A stretch of 64,000 nucleotides of DNA. Source: Lapidilactobacillus bayanensis (GTDB lineage Bacteria; Bacillota; Bacilli; Lactobacillales; Lactobacillaceae). The stretch lies in the NCBI RefSeq assembly GCF_003946695.1, contig NZ_RHOX01000005.1, forward strand, positions 1 to 64,000, given 5' to 3'. How positions within the stretch are numbered: the first letter of the stretch is position 1; the number at the start of each line of letters is the position of its first letter. The position numbers were made by a program, and so were the translations under genes. Below the pieces are notes generated by a model, which did not search any database, had not been told where the DNA came from, and saw nothing but the letters and a program-made list of their open reading frames with translations. Below, in pieces: positions 17,754 to 27,671 of this stretch.

Positions 17754-18719
17754 ATGATATATCCACTAATAGCGTTACTGGCTACATTTGTATTAACTGC
17801 CATTGCCATGCCCTACTTCATTAAATATTTACGACGACATGATGAAGGGCAACAAATTCGTGATGAAGGGCCAAAATGGCATGAGAAAAAATCTGGCACA
17901 CCAACAATGGGTGGTCTCATTTTCTTAATTGCAATTTTAATTGTGAGCTTGATTGTTGGCTTACTAATGAAGCAAGTTAACACAACGTTATGGTTATTTA
18001 CCTTGGTCATTTTCTTATACGGAGCCATTGGTTTTGCGGATGATTCTGTTAAGTTAGCGATGAAACGTAACTTGGGTTTAACAGCTAGACAAAAGTTCAG
18101 CGCGCAAGTTATTACTGCCGTGATTTTCTTGATTATTTATTTCCATGATCAAATGCCAACAACATTATCACTGCCGTTCTTTGGCACGAGTCATTCTGCT
18201 GTTCTATTCGCTATCTTTGTTGCTTTTTGGATTGTTGGGTTTTCCAATGCGGTTAATTTAACTGACGGTTTGGATGGCTTAGTTGGTGGCTTAGGTATTT
18301 TTTCTTATGGAACTTATGCGATTATCGCAGCTCGACAAAATAACAAAGTGGTCCTAATGATTTGTTTGGCAGTTGTTGGCGGTTTGCTGGCCTTTTTGAT
18401 CTTTAATCATTTGCCAGCGAAGATTTTCATGGGCGATACAGGTTCATTGGCCTTGGGTGGTGGTTTAGCAGCCATCTCAATTATTCTCGAACGACCTTGG
18501 TCATTATTGTTGATTGGCATTGTCTATGTCATTGAAACGGCTTCGGTTATTTTGCAAGTCTTTTCATTCAAGACCTTTCATAAACGTATTTTCAAAATGT
18601 CGCCAATCCATCATCATTTTGAGATAATTTGGGGCAAAGGTTCAGAGGAAAAAGTTGTTTTGGCATTTTGGTCAGTAGGTTTAATTGGCTCGATTGTTTA
18701 TTTATTATTGTTCTTATAG
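17754..18719 (+). CDS. mraY: Phospho-MurNAc-pentapeptide transferase
   Basis: A 321-aa polytopic enzyme that transfers phospho-MurNAc-pentapeptide to undecaprenyl phosphate, making lipid I. Conserved parts are HEKKSGTPTMGGLIFL, GFADDSVKL, the catalytic NLTDGLDGL and FMGDTGSLALGG, and the PIHHHFE loop. An upstream ATG at 17721 would add eleven residues absent from the family; the ATG at 17754 follows TTGGAG at suitable spacing. It is separated from the PBP gene by 85 bp and followed 12 bp later by murD. Confidence 0.96.
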   Translation: MIYPLIALLATFVLTAIAMPYFIKYLRRHDEGQQIRDEGPKWHEKKSGTPTMGGLIFLIAILIVSLIVGLLMKQVNTTLWLFTLVIFLYGAIGFADDSVKLAMKRNLGLTARQKFSAQVITAVIFLIIYFHDQMPTTLSLPFFGTSHSAVLFAIFVAFWIVGFSNAVNLTDGLDGLVGGLGIFSYGTYAIIAARQNNKVVLMICLAVVGGLLAFLIFNHLPAKIFMGDTGSLALGGGLAAISIILERPWSLLLIGIVYVIETASVILQVFSFKTFHKRIFKMSPIHHHFEIIWGKGSEEKVVLAFWSVGLIGSIVYLLLFL

Positions 18720-18731
18720 AGGTGCGGTTTG

Positions 18732-20117
18732 ATGAAGGAAATTACAGATTATCAGAATAAAAAAGTGATTGTTTTGGGTTTAGCAAAGAGTGGGGTCAAC
18801 GCCGCTTTGCTGTTACATAAATTAGGAGCGCTGGTTACCGTTAATGATCGCAAGCCATTGTCAGAAAATCCCGAAGCACAGCAATTAGTGGAGGCAGGAA
18901 TTCGGGTTATTGCTGGCAGTCACCCCGTTGAGTTGCTGGATGAAGACTTTACCATGATGGTTAAGAATCCGGGGATTCCTTATACTAATCCGATGGTTCG
19001 ACGGGCTCAAGAATTAAAATTGCCTATTATTACTGAGCCAGAATTGGCGTATGAAATTCTAGATGGTGAATTTATTGGCGTTACAGGGACAAATGGCAAG
19101 ACGACCACAACCACGTTAATTAATTTAATGTTAAATGAGGGCCAAAAAGAGCCACGGGCATTTGTTGCTGGTAATATTGGGGTACCGGCTTCAGTTGTTG
19201 CCCAAACGATTACTCCTGGACAAACAATGGTGACTGAATTATCTAGTTTTCAACTACTAGGAACGACTAAGCTTAAGCCCCATATTGCAGTCCTAACGAA
19301 TATTTATGAAGCTCACCTTGATTATCATGGCAATCGGCATAATTATATTGAAGCAAAAATGAACATTGTCAAGAATCAGACGACCGCAGATTATTTCGTC
19401 ATTAATTGGGATACGGAAGAATGGCGTGCATTAAGTAAACGAACTGCTGCACAAGTTGTGCCATTTTCTCGGCAAGGTTTATCTCATGATGGTAGTTACG
19501 TTCAGGATGGTTGGATTTACTTTCAAACTGAAAAGATTTGTTCAGTTGATCTGATTAAGATTCCTGGACAACATAATGTTGAGAACGCCTTAGCTGCTAC
19601 AGCTGTTGCTAAAATCAAGGGCGTTAGTAACGAAGCAATTGCTAATGTCTTACGGACGTTTGCTGGTGTCCGGCACCGCATTCAATTCGTTGAGGAATGG
19701 CAAGGGCGGCGTTTCTACAATGATTCTAAGGCGACTAATATTGAAGCGACGACTGTTGCCTTACAGAGTTTTGAACAACCGATTGTCTTAATTGCTGGCG
19801 GTTTAGATCGAGGTTTTGTCTTTGATGAATTGGTGCCCTTGATTAAAGGGAGTGTCAAAGCAATGGTGGTTTATGGTGAAACAGCCGATTTGATGAAAGA
19901 CGCTGGCGAAAAAGCTGGTGTTACAACCATCGTTAAGGTGGACGACCTAGTTGCTGCAACACACAAGGCAGTCGCATTATCAGCGCCTAATGACGTTGTG
20001 CTTTTGTCGCCAGCAGCAGCAAGCTGGGATCAATTCAAAACCTTCGAAGATCGTGGCGACTTATTTATTAAAACTGTTGAAGAAATTACGGGAAAAGTTG
20101 AGGAGCAGGCAAAATGA
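18732..20117 (+). CDS. murD: UDP-N-acetylmuramoylalanine--D-glutamate ligase
   Basis: A 461-aa cytoplasmic Mur ligase that adds D-Glu to UDP-MurNAc-L-Ala using ATP. It has the N-terminal UDP-binding domain (KVIVLGLAKSGVNAA), the P-loop GVTGTNGKTTTTTLI, and the family motifs ELSSFQL, NIYEAHLDYHG, GRRFYNDSKATN and LSPAAASWDQF. TTG at 18729 directly precedes the ATG used here; RBS AGAGGTG fits the ATG. It overlaps murG by 4 bp (ATGA). Confidence 0.96.
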   Translation: MKEITDYQNKKVIVLGLAKSGVNAALLLHKLGALVTVNDRKPLSENPEAQQLVEAGIRVIAGSHPVELLDEDFTMMVKNPGIPYTNPMVRRAQELKLPIITEPELAYEILDGEFIGVTGTNGKTTTTTLINLMLNEGQKEPRAFVAGNIGVPASVVAQTITPGQTMVTELSSFQLLGTTKLKPHIAVLTNIYEAHLDYHGNRHNYIEAKMNIVKNQTTADYFVINWDTEEWRALSKRTAAQVVPFSRQGLSHDGSYVQDGWIYFQTEKICSVDLIKIPGQHNVENALAATAVAKIKGVSNEAIANVLRTFAGVRHRIQFVEEWQGRRFYNDSKATNIEATTVALQSFEQPIVLIAGGLDRGFVFDELVPLIKGSVKAMVVYGETADLMKDAGEKAGVTTIVKVDDLVAATHKAVALSAPNDVVLLSPAAASWDQFKTFEDRGDLFIKTVEEITGKVEEQAK

Positions 20118-21226
20118 GATTGATGATTTCTGGTGGCGGTACTGGCGGACATATTTATCCTGCGCTGGCGTTAATCAAGAGATTACAAGAACGGCGCTTA
20201 ATTGAATTAGATGAGGTCCTTTATGTTGGTACCTCTAAAGGCTTAGAAGCAGATATCGTGACTAAAGCTGGCATTCCGTTTGAAACAATTGAAATTCAAG
20301 GTTTTAAACGTAAGTTGACACTTGACAATATTCACACGCTAACACTTTTTCATAAAAGTTTAGCCCGGGCAAAAAAGTTAATTCAAGATTTCCAACCAGA
20401 TATTGTGGTCGGAACTGGTGGCTATGTTTGCGCGCCGGTTTGTTATGAAGCTAGTCGTTTACATGTGCCAACCATCATTCATGAACAGAATTCAGTGGCT
20501 GGTGTCTCAAATAAATTCTTGGCTCATTTCGTTGATCGCATCTGTTACGTGTTCCCAGAGGTAGTTCATCAATTCCCTGAATCAAAGAAGCTAGTCTTTA
20601 CTGGTAATCCGCGGGCTCAAGAAGTGTCAGCTTTGAAACCGCAAGGAATGTTAGCCAAGCTTGGTCTCAATGCTGAACTGCCAACGTTATTAATTGTCGG
20701 TGGTTCGCGTGGTGCAGCCCCTTTAAATAAAGCGGTTGTTGAGGGTATTCCTGAATTTTCTGAGAAGCCTTATCAAGTTGTCTTTATTACGGGTCGCGCG
20801 TTATATGACGACGTGATCAAAAAAGTCGGTTCACTGGAAGCAACACCAAATGTAAAGGTGTTAGCTTATCTTGATAACATGAGTCAACTTTTACCAGAAA
20901 TCTCTGTCTTTGGCGGTCGTAGTGGTGCCACAACTTTGGCAGAAGTAACTGCCTTGGGTATTCCTTCAATTCTAATTCCCAGTCCTTATGTCACGCACGA
21001 TCATCAGAGTAAGAATGCCGACTATTTAGTTAAGAATTCAGCTGCATTGCTGCTGCCGGAAATGGAATTAAATGGTCGCTCATTAGTTGCCGCTGCTGAT
21101 CATATTCTCTTAGATTCAGAAGTATGGCAACGCATGCACATGGCGTCTTTAAAGTTGGCAACAACCGATGCCAGTGATAAGATGATTGAGCAAATGACTG
21201 AACTGATCAGAGCTAACCGTCATTAA
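20114..21226 (+). CDS. murG: UDP-GlcNAc--lipid I GlcNAc transferase
   Basis: A 370-aa peripheral membrane GT28 glycosyltransferase that converts lipid I to lipid II. The N-terminal GGGTGGHIYPALAL loop, GTGGYVCAP, the linker IIHEQNSVAGVSNK and the UDP-GlcNAc site GGRSGATTLAEVTALG are intact. It is translationally coupled to murD and sits just before divIB. Confidence 0.96.
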   Translation: MRLMISGGGTGGHIYPALALIKRLQERRLIELDEVLYVGTSKGLEADIVTKAGIPFETIEIQGFKRKLTLDNIHTLTLFHKSLARAKKLIQDFQPDIVVGTGGYVCAPVCYEASRLHVPTIIHEQNSVAGVSNKFLAHFVDRICYVFPEVVHQFPESKKLVFTGNPRAQEVSALKPQGMLAKLGLNAELPTLLIVGGSRGAAPLNKAVVEGIPEFSEKPYQVVFITGRALYDDVIKKVGSLEATPNVKVLAYLDNMSQLLPEISVFGGRSGATTLAEVTALGIPSILIPSPYVTHDHQSKNADYLVKNSAALLLPEMELNGRSLVAAADHILLDSEVWQRMHMASLKLATTDASDKMIEQMTELIRANRH

Positions 21227-21261
21227 ATTTTAGACTTGTGAAAAAGGGGGTGAGCGTCCTG

Positions 21262-22194
21262 GTGAAAAAAAACGATGGTAAAAAAAATGCTGCTAAGCGT
21301 AACCCCAGTGCAACATTAGAATCATGGAAGAAATTCAAACGCGAACAAGATGAACGACGGCAGAATCAACAGACTCAACCAGTTGTTTCGGAGCAACAAT
21401 CACCCCCAATAACTGAGAAACAACAAATGAAATCAGTAACGCAATCCAGAACCGCACCCCCACTAAAACCACCGCGACCTAAGCTAAGTAAAGCCAAGCG
21501 CTGGCGATTAACTTGGCAGATTATTGTCATCATCTTATTCTTCGGCACGATTCTTGGTGGCTTAATTTATCACGTTTCACCGGAAGCAAAAATTGCGGAC
21601 GTTTCTGTTACCGGAGTTAAATTAACGGCGGCTCAAGATATTATCGATGCTAGCCATTTAAGTGGTCAGGATTATGTTTCAATAACATGGCTTCATCGGC
21701 AACGTACGGCTGCCACAATTAAGCAAAAGCTTCCGGCGTTAAAGCAAGTTACGTTGAAATTCAATCAGTGGAATAAAGTTGAGATCGCAGTTAAAGAGCA
21801 TCAGACAGTTGGTTTCTTCGCAAAAAAAGATGGTTATCAACGGGTATTAAGTAATGGTTATGTTGATGATGAAGTGTTGGCCAAGCCATTAGGCAATTTT
21901 CCGGTCTATGATGGCTTTAAATTAGGGCAATCATTGAATCGCATTATCAAGTTATACGCCAAAATGCCCAATCAAATTCAAAATGCGATTTCTGAAATTA
22001 AAGCTGATCCTAGTAAAACGAATCCTTATCGTATTCATATGTATATGAATGATGGCAATGAAGTTGTCGCTGATTCACGAACGGTTATCAATCGTTTGAA
22101 GTATTATGGTAATATTGTGGCGCAAACGAAGAAAAAAGGGATCGTTGATTTAGAAGTTGGTGCTTATTTTGTACCTTTTGATGAAAAAAAATAA
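21262..22194 (+). CDS. divIB: Cell division protein DivIB/FtsQ
   Basis: A 310-aa bitopic division protein. The cytoplasmic head is Gln/Lys-rich and about 90 residues long, followed by one membrane helix (IIVIILFFGTILGGLIYH) and an external POTRA domain beginning IADVSVTGVKLTAAQDI, then a beta domain. It works with FtsL and DivIC to regulate septal synthesis. The frame could begin with GTG at 21238, but GGGGGTGAG lies between that codon and the GTG at 21262, so the latter is the likely start. About 128 bp separate it from ftsA. Confidence 0.92.
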   Translation: MKKNDGKKNAAKRNPSATLESWKKFKREQDERRQNQQTQPVVSEQQSPPITEKQQMKSVTQSRTAPPLKPPRPKLSKAKRWRLTWQIIVIILFFGTILGGLIYHVSPEAKIADVSVTGVKLTAAQDIIDASHLSGQDYVSITWLHRQRTAATIKQKLPALKQVTLKFNQWNKVEIAVKEHQTVGFFAKKDGYQRVLSNGYVDDEVLAKPLGNFPVYDGFKLGQSLNRIIKLYAKMPNQIQNAISEIKADPSKTNPYRIHMYMNDGNEVVADSRTVINRLKYYGNIVAQTKKKGIVDLEVGAYFVPFDEKK

Positions 22195-22252
22195 ACTTTT
22201 TTCCGTAAACGAAAATAACAGTTTATTATCATATCCGTGATGTGTTAAACTT

Positions 22253-22281
22253 TAGTAAGTGCTAGTTTTTTTCAATATAAT
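22253..22281 (+). promoter_or_regulatory. Possible internal promoter for ftsA-ftsZ
   Basis: A perfect TATAAT at 22276-22281, with TAGTAA 17 nt upstream as a weak -35, about 40 bp before the ftsA ATG. The gap also contains AATAAACT/AGTTTATT arms at the divIB end. Internal promoters ahead of ftsA are common in Gram-positive dcw clusters. Confidence 0.45.
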
Positions 22282-22322
22282 TAAACGAATTTTAAATAAA
22301 TGATCGAGGAGGCTTTATTTTT

Positions 22323-23786
22323 ATGGATAAAGCTCAAATATATGTGGGCCTCGATATTGGGACAACTGCAATTAGAGTTATTGTTGGCGAATCTGTCAAT
22401 GACAAGTTGAATATTATCGGCATTGGCAGTGAAAGATCACATGGTCTTAAGAACGGCGTGATCGTCGACATTGACAAAGTTGTTACCGCAACTCGCAAAG
22501 CAGTCCATCAGGCTCAAACAAAAGCAAATATTAAATTTGATCAAGTTGTTGTTGGCATTCCTGCAAAGGACTTGGTAATTGAACCAGTCAAGGGAATGAC
22601 CATTGTCGCTGATCAACCTAAGGAAATTACCACTGCTGAAGTTCGTCAAGTTGCTGCAGCTGCCTTATCCCGTAATTTACCGCCTGAACGAGAAGTTGTT
22701 GCGATTACACCAAAACAATTCATCGTTGATGGTCAAGAACATATTGTTGATCCTCGCGGCATGTCAGCTGTTCGCATTGAACTTGAAGCCATTTGCTATT
22801 CAGTACCTTCTATCGTTGTGAATAATATTCGCAAGGTTTTAGAACGTGCTGGTTTGAAGTTGAAGCATTTTGTACTTAATCCGTTAGGGTTGGCACATGT
22901 TGCTTTAAATGATGGTGAACAAGACTTTGGGACGGTTTTAGTCGACATGGGGGGTTCACAATCAACAGCTTATGTTATTCGTGATCATGAGTTGCAGTTT
23001 GTTGCTGCGGATGACGAAGGTGGTCAGAATTTAACTAAAGATGTTTCTGTTGTTTTGAACACGTCGCTTAGTAGCGCTGAGAAGATTAAGCGTAACTATG
23101 GCGTTGCTGATCCAGAAGCTACTTCTGTTACTGAGAAATTCCCCGTGGAGATTGTCGGTAAAGATGAGCTTATGTTGGTCGACGAAACATACTTATCTGA
23201 GATTTTGGAAGCACGGTTCGAACAAATTTTTGATCGCTTGGAAAAACAACTTGCTACCACAAAAGCTTTAGAGTTACCAGGTGGTGTTGTGTTGACTGGC
23301 GGTGTTGCAGAAACGATGAGTATTACGGCGCTTGCTTCTGATTTGTTAGGCCAAAAGGTTCGAATTTTTGCACCAAGGGAAATGGGTTTACGTAATGCGT
23401 CATTTGCAACGATTCTGGGGATTGTAAGTTATGCCGCTGATTTAAGTGAGATTGACTTATTGATAACTAGTGTGATCAATCAAAATGCTTTGGCTACATT
23501 TAAGAGCCAGCCGGCGACTGACAATAATCCTCAAGTTGAACAACAGCCCCAAGTTAATGAGAGCAATACTGGTAGTGGCTTCTTCAAGAACTTGAAGTCA
23601 TTATTTAATGGTGATGCTCAAGAACATGATTCAGACGGTGAAGGTCCTAAGACGACATCAGCACAGCAACCTACGGAAAAGCCACAAAACAACGTACAGC
23701 CTAAGCAAAAGCCGAATGAGTCACAATCAAACAAGCCTGAATCAGAAAGTAAAATCCGCAGTTTCTTTAATAAATTTTTCGATTAG
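22323..23786 (+). CDS. ftsA: Cell division protein FtsA
   Basis: A 487-aa actin-like protein that tethers FtsZ to the membrane. It opens with YVGLDIGTTAIRVIVGE, has GTVLVDMGGSQSTAYVI and the ATPase loop GGVVLTGGVAETM. The C-terminal portion beyond residue 400 is a long Gln/Asn-rich linker ending in a basic amphipathic helix (SKIRSFFNKFF) that serves as the membrane anchor. The linker is longer than in E. coli FtsA, as in other lactobacilli. GAGGAGG precedes the ATG; ftsZ follows after 32 bp. Confidence 0.96.
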   Translation: MDKAQIYVGLDIGTTAIRVIVGESVNDKLNIIGIGSERSHGLKNGVIVDIDKVVTATRKAVHQAQTKANIKFDQVVVGIPAKDLVIEPVKGMTIVADQPKEITTAEVRQVAAAALSRNLPPEREVVAITPKQFIVDGQEHIVDPRGMSAVRIELEAICYSVPSIVVNNIRKVLERAGLKLKHFVLNPLGLAHVALNDGEQDFGTVLVDMGGSQSTAYVIRDHELQFVAADDEGGQNLTKDVSVVLNTSLSSAEKIKRNYGVADPEATSVTEKFPVEIVGKDELMLVDETYLSEILEARFEQIFDRLEKQLATTKALELPGGVVLTGGVAETMSITALASDLLGQKVRIFAPREMGLRNASFATILGIVSYAADLSEIDLLITSVINQNALATFKSQPATDNNPQVEQQPQVNESNTGSGFFKNLKSLFNGDAQEHDSDGEGPKTTSAQQPTEKPQNNVQPKQKPNESQSNKPESESKIRSFFNKFFD

Positions 23787-23818
23787 AAAACCGTTAAACC
23801 CATAGGAGGAAATCACAC

Positions 23819-25063
23819 ATGGACGCATCAAAAGATCAAAACCAAACTTCTGGCGCAGTAATTAAAGTTATTGGTGTCGGTGGTGCTGGTGGCAACGCAC
23901 TAGATCGTATGATTGAAGAAGAAATTCAAGGCGTACAATTTATCGCTGCTAACACGGACTTACAAGTTCTAGATAAATCAAAAGCTGATATTAAGATTCA
24001 ACTCGGGCCTAAATTAACACGTGGCCTTGGTGCAGGTTCAAAACCAGAAGTTGGCGAAAAAGCTGCTGAGGAAAGCGAAGAAGCTTTGACTAATGCTTTA
24101 CAAGGCGCAGACATGATCTTTGTTACTGCCGGCATGGGTGGCGGTACCGGTACTGGTGCTGCACCAGTTGTTGCACGGATTGCTAAAGATCTTGGTGCCT
24201 TAACCGTTGGTGTTGTCACACGACCATTTACATTTGAAGGACCTGATCGTGCTCGCTTTGCTGCTGAAGGTATTGCACAAATGAAAGAGCATGTTGATAC
24301 TTTAATTATTATTTCTAACAATCGCTTGTTGGAAATGATTGATAAGAAGACACCATTAAGCGAAGCCTTCCATGAAGCCGATAATGTTTTACGCCAAGGT
24401 GTCCAAGGTATCTCTGACTTGATTACTTCTCCTGGTTATATTAACCTTGACTTTGCCGATGTTACAAACGTGATGAAGGATCAAGGTACAGCCTTGATGG
24501 GTGTTGGTTCCGCTAACGGTGAGAACAGAATTGAAGATGCAACTAAGAAGGCTATTTCTTCTCCAATGTTGGAAGTTTCTATCGAAGGTGCACAAAAGGT
24601 ACTGTTGAATATCACTGGTGGTTTAGACTTGACCTTGTACGAAATGGAAGCTGCTGCACAAATTGTTTCCGAAGCTGCTTCATCAAATGTTAATATCATC
24701 TGGGGTACTTCGATCGATGAAAGTATTGGTGATGAAGTTCGTGTCACTGTTATCGCAACTGGTATTGGCGATGGCACACCAAAGAAGCGTAAAGCAGCAC
24801 CTAATCGCAATACGAATGCCCAACCTGTTGCAAACAATGTCACATCTACTACTAAGAAAGATGATGACCCTTGGAATATTTTACAATCTGAAACGGACAG
24901 TCGTAAGACGTCACAACGTCCAAATAATTTGAACCGTGAGTTTGAAAATATTGAGAAGCAAAATTTTGATACTTATCAATCACGTCAAATGAATGATGAC
25001 AACAATAATTCTGATCAAGATGACGATGATGTACCACCATTTTTGAAACGTCGTCAGAAATAG
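23819..25063 (+). CDS. ftsZ: Cell division GTPase FtsZ
   Basis: A 414-aa tubulin homologue that forms the Z ring. The nucleotide site [13 protein letters not shown], the tubulin signature GGGTGTG (about residues 106-112) and the T7 loop region [20 protein letters not shown] are intact. A variable linker rich in Asn and Asp (about 320-400) ends in the conserved tail [11 protein letters not shown], the docking site for FtsA and SepF. AGGAGG lies 8 nt before the ATG. Codon use is more biased than in neighbouring genes, as expected for high expression. Confidence 0.97.
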   Translation: MDASKDQNQTSGAVIKVIGVGGAGGNALDRMIEEEIQGVQFIAANTDLQVLDKSKADIKIQLGPKLTRGLGAGSKPEVGEKAAEESEEALTNALQGADMIFVTAGMGGGTGTGAAPVVARIAKDLGALTVGVVTRPFTFEGPDRARFAAEGIAQMKEHVDTLIIISNNRLLEMIDKKTPLSEAFHEADNVLRQGVQGISDLITSPGYINLDFADVTNVMKDQGTALMGVGSANGENRIEDATKKAISSPMLEVSIEGAQKVLLNITGGLDLTLYEMEAAAQIVSEAASSNVNIIWGTSIDESIGDEVRVTVIATGIGDGTPKKRKAAPNRNTNAQPVANNVTSTTKKDDDPWNILQSETDSRKTSQRPNNLNREFENIEKQNFDTYQSRQMNDDNNNSDQDDDDVPPFLKRRQK

Positions 25064-25096
25064 TCAGTAATCGCAATCGTTATGAGGTGAATTAAT

Positions 25097-25531
25097 ATGG
25101 CTTTTGAAAAGCTAAGTCGTTTCTTCGGCATGACAGATGAGGATGATTACGACACGACTGATAATCAACCAGTCAAGATTGATAATGATTCAAATGGCGA
25201 AAAACTTGAGGTTGCCTCAAGCAATGTTGTTCCAATGAATAATAATACGCGTTCTGTTTCGCGGAAGATTGTCATCTCAGAGCCTAAGATTTACGCGGAT
25301 GCCAAGGAAATTTCAACAAATCTATTAAACAATCAAGCTGTCATCGTTAATTTCACACAGATGGAAGAGGCTCAGTCACGCCGAGTTATCGACTTTTTGA
25401 CTGGTACGGTCTTTGCCATTAAGGGTGAAATTCAACGAGTTGGCGATCAGATTTTTTTGTGCACACCACCCAAGTTTGAGATTGAAGGTTCAATTTCGGA
25501 CATCTTACAAAGTGATAAGGATTTTGATTAA
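25097..25531 (+). CDS. sepF: Cell division protein SepF
   Basis: A 144-aa protein. An N-terminal amphipathic helix (AFEKLSRFFGMTDEDD) would bind membrane, followed by an Asp/Asn-rich linker and the SepF core (about 55-135) with EPKIYADAKEISTNLLNNQA and RRVIDFLTGTVFAIKGEIQR. SepF polymerises and anchors FtsZ. Its stop codon shares one base with the start of yggT. Confidence 0.95.
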   Translation: MAFEKLSRFFGMTDEDDYDTTDNQPVKIDNDSNGEKLEVASSNVVPMNNNTRSVSRKIVISEPKIYADAKEISTNLLNNQAVIVNFTQMEEAQSRRVIDFLTGTVFAIKGEIQRVGDQIFLCTPPKFEIEGSISDILQSDKDFD

Positions 25532-25806
25532 TGACAACATTTCTGAATGGGATTTATCTCTTACTGAATTACGCGTTAACTGCGTATAGTTATGTGATTA
25601 TCATTGACGTGATCATGTCGTGGGTACCACAAGCACGAAGCTCAAAATTAGGTGCACTTGTTAGTAAACTGGTCGATCCGTTATTTGACGTGATCGATCG
25701 TTTCATACCAACAATTGGCGGGATTAGTTTTTCACCAATTGTTGCGTTTTTCCTAATTTATTTGGTTCGTAGGTTACTTTCGTTGCTTTTCTTTGGTGTT
25801 TTCTAA
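25531..25806 (+). CDS. YggT family membrane protein
   Basis: A 91-aa protein with two membrane helices around the conserved stretch IIIDVIMSWVPQARSSKLG and the motif LVDPLFDVIDRFIP, the YggT family signature. The family is linked to division and osmotic tolerance in various bacteria but has no defined biochemical role. It overlaps sepF by one base (TAATG) and precedes ylmH, the standard order in Gram-positives. Confidence 0.9.
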   Translation: MTTFLNGIYLLLNYALTAYSYVIIIDVIMSWVPQARSSKLGALVSKLVDPLFDVIDRFIPTIGGISFSPIVAFFLIYLVRRLLSLLFFGVF

Positions 25807-25838
25807 ACAATTAGGGTAAAGGATAAGGAGTGAGAAAA

Positions 25839-26639
25839 TTGGATAGTGCTGTCTTTCAACATTTTCGCCCCGAGGAACGCCCTTTTGTTGAACGCATCAA
25901 TGATTGGCACAATCAAGCACTTAACGAGTATCGGCCAATTCTGACTGACTTTTTAGATCCGCGGCAAATCTTCTTAATCGAAACCGTTCTTGGTAAGTTA
26001 GATGAGACTTTTCGATATTGGCAGGATGGCGGTTATAATCAATCTGAGCGGCGTCGCGTTATTTTTGCACCGGGCTATTTCCAACCGGAACCGGGGGATT
26101 TTCAAATTCAATTATTTGAAATCAAATATCCAACTAAATTTGCTAAGTTATCTCATGGTCGAATTTTAGGAACGCTGGTTAATTCTGGTTTGGATCGCAG
26201 TCAATTTGGTGATATTATCACTGATGGCGAACGCTGGCAATTCTTCGGGGTTGCGTCGATGGCGACGTTTTTCACCGAACAAATTACCAAAATTGGCTCA
26301 ATTAATGTTCGAATTGAACCAATTCCATTGCTAGATGCCATCATACCGGTCGTTGACTGGCAAGATGAAACATTGATTGTAACGTCAATGCGTCTAGATA
26401 CGATCATTTCCGATACGTTTAATATTTCGCGTCAACGGGCTAAGGAGTTAGTTGAGAATTCTCGTGTCCAAGTTAACTGGAGCGTCAATGAACGACCAGA
26501 CTTTCAAGTGGATCTGCTCGACATGCTAAGCGTACGAAAATTTGGTCGCGTTCAAATTCGCGAAGTACTTGGTAAGACACGTAAGGAACGTTATAAGTTA
26601 AAAATAGCAACCTTGAGAAGAGAACCGTTAAGTCATTAA
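25839..26639 (+). CDS. ylmH: S4-domain RNA-binding protein YlmH
   Basis: A 266-aa protein. The N-terminal two thirds is the YlmH domain (QHFRPEERPFVERINDWHNQ, QIFLIETVLGKLD, ILGTLVNSGLDRSQFGDI) and the C-terminus an S4 RNA-binding domain (SMRLDTIISDTFNISRQRAKELVENSRVQVN, split here only by naming). B. subtilis YlmH takes part in ribosome-associated quality control. GTG at 25830 overlaps the AAGGAG site; TTG at 25839, 8 nt beyond it, matches the family start and is preferred. Confidence 0.9.
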   Translation: MDSAVFQHFRPEERPFVERINDWHNQALNEYRPILTDFLDPRQIFLIETVLGKLDETFRYWQDGGYNQSERRRVIFAPGYFQPEPGDFQIQLFEIKYPTKFAKLSHGRILGTLVNSGLDRSQFGDIITDGERWQFFGVASMATFFTEQITKIGSINVRIEPIPLLDAIIPVVDWQDETLIVTSMRLDTIISDTFNISRQRAKELVENSRVQVNWSVNERPDFQVDLLDMLSVRKFGRVQIREVLGKTRKERYKLKIATLRREPLSH

Positions 26640-26658
26640 TTGATAAGGAGATTTTAGA

Positions 26659-27450
26659 ATGGCAGTTACACCTAATGATATTCAAAATCAGAAATTCGAA
26701 ACACATTTTCGTGGTTATGATGTTGATCAAGTTCAAGATTTTCTTGATCAAGTTGCGGCAGACTACAATGATTTGTTATTGAAGAACCAACAATTAGAAC
26801 AGTCACTGAAAGAAAGTCAAGAACGAGTCAGCTACTTCACCGATTTGAAGGATGCTTTGAATCAGTCGATTATTGTTGCTCAAGATGCCGGCGAACGTGT
26901 TAAAGCTAATGCCAGTCAAGAAGCAGAGCTAACAAAATCCGAAGCATTGAAGAAAGCAGATACTTTGGTTCGTGATGCAACTAACCGTTCTAATCAAATT
27001 TTGACCGACGCAACTGATCGTTCTCGTCAATTAACTGTTGAAGCAGAAGAATTGCGTAAGAGTACTCGTGTTTTCCATCAGAAATTACAAGTTCTCTTAC
27101 AATCACAGTTAGCTATGGTTAATGCACCTGAATGGGATACATTGTTGAACCAGGCTGTTGTTGATCCTGCAGATGCTCGCTTTACTGATAATAGTCATGT
27201 AGAAGCTAACACCACTGCAGAGGTAGTTACGCCTAGCGATGTTCCAGCTGAGGATCCTGCTGATGTTAACGAGAGCACACAAGTTGTTGCTGATAATGAT
27301 GCTGCACCAGTTGCTGAGGACACACCAGTTGATGATCAACCAGTTTTCCAACATCGTAACCGTGATGATCAAACGGAAGATCAAACAGAAGCACCAGTTG
27401 CTCCTGATGAAGATGGCGTAACAATTGTGTTTCCAGAGCAAGACAAGTAA
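26659..27450 (+). CDS. divIVA: Cell division initiation protein DivIVA
   Basis: A 263-aa coiled-coil protein that binds curved membrane at poles and septa. The N-terminal lipid-binding part is TPNDIQNQKFETHFRGYDVD, followed by VQDFLDQVAADYNDLL and a long central coiled coil (about residues 35-145). The C-terminal third is Asp/Val/Ala-rich, low in complexity, and unlike B. subtilis DivIVA, but such tails vary between lactobacilli. AAGGAG lies 10 nt before the ATG. The ileS leader begins shortly after the stop. Confidence 0.93.
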   Translation: MAVTPNDIQNQKFETHFRGYDVDQVQDFLDQVAADYNDLLLKNQQLEQSLKESQERVSYFTDLKDALNQSIIVAQDAGERVKANASQEAELTKSEALKKADTLVRDATNRSNQILTDATDRSRQLTVEAEELRKSTRVFHQKLQVLLQSQLAMVNAPEWDTLLNQAVVDPADARFTDNSHVEANTTAEVVTPSDVPAEDPADVNESTQVVADNDAAPVAEDTPVDDQPVFQHRNRDDQTEDQTEAPVAPDEDGVTIVFPEQDK

Positions 27451-27464
27451 ACGATAGTTAATAA

Positions 27465-27653
27465 TTAGGTTCAAGACTAAATGGTGAATTCAACATTTCA
27501 GCGAGTCGACGATGATGTGAGGTCGATATGTCAGTTCATTGTGCATCAACTTGAGCAACAATTAAACAATTAGTAATGAGTGGGAAGGTTAGTCCTTTCA
27601 ATTTAGGTGGTACCACGGGAATCTCGTCCTATATTTTATAGGACGTTTTTTTG
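27465..27653 (+). ncRNA. T-box riboswitch (tRNA-Ile responsive) of ileS
   Basis: The basal stem I pairs GTTCAAG (27469-27475) with CTTGAGC (27550-27556). The codon ATC (27545-27547) lies just inside that stem, where the specifier codon is expected, matching isoleucine. Further in, AGCGAGTCGACGATGATGTG resembles stem I of other T-boxes. The T-box sequence AGGTGGTACCACGG is at 27604-27617. The terminator is CGTCCTATA (27625-27633) with TATAGGACG (27637-27645) and a run of seven T. Uncharged tRNA-Ile should stabilise the antiterminator and switch on ileS. Confidence 0.93.
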
Positions 27654-27671
27654 TATGCTAGTTTAAATTCA

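Noticed and set aside
24481-24843. Long minus-strand frames within ftsZ
   Set aside because: They are shadows of the highly biased codon use of ftsZ; no ribosome binding site or family resemblance.
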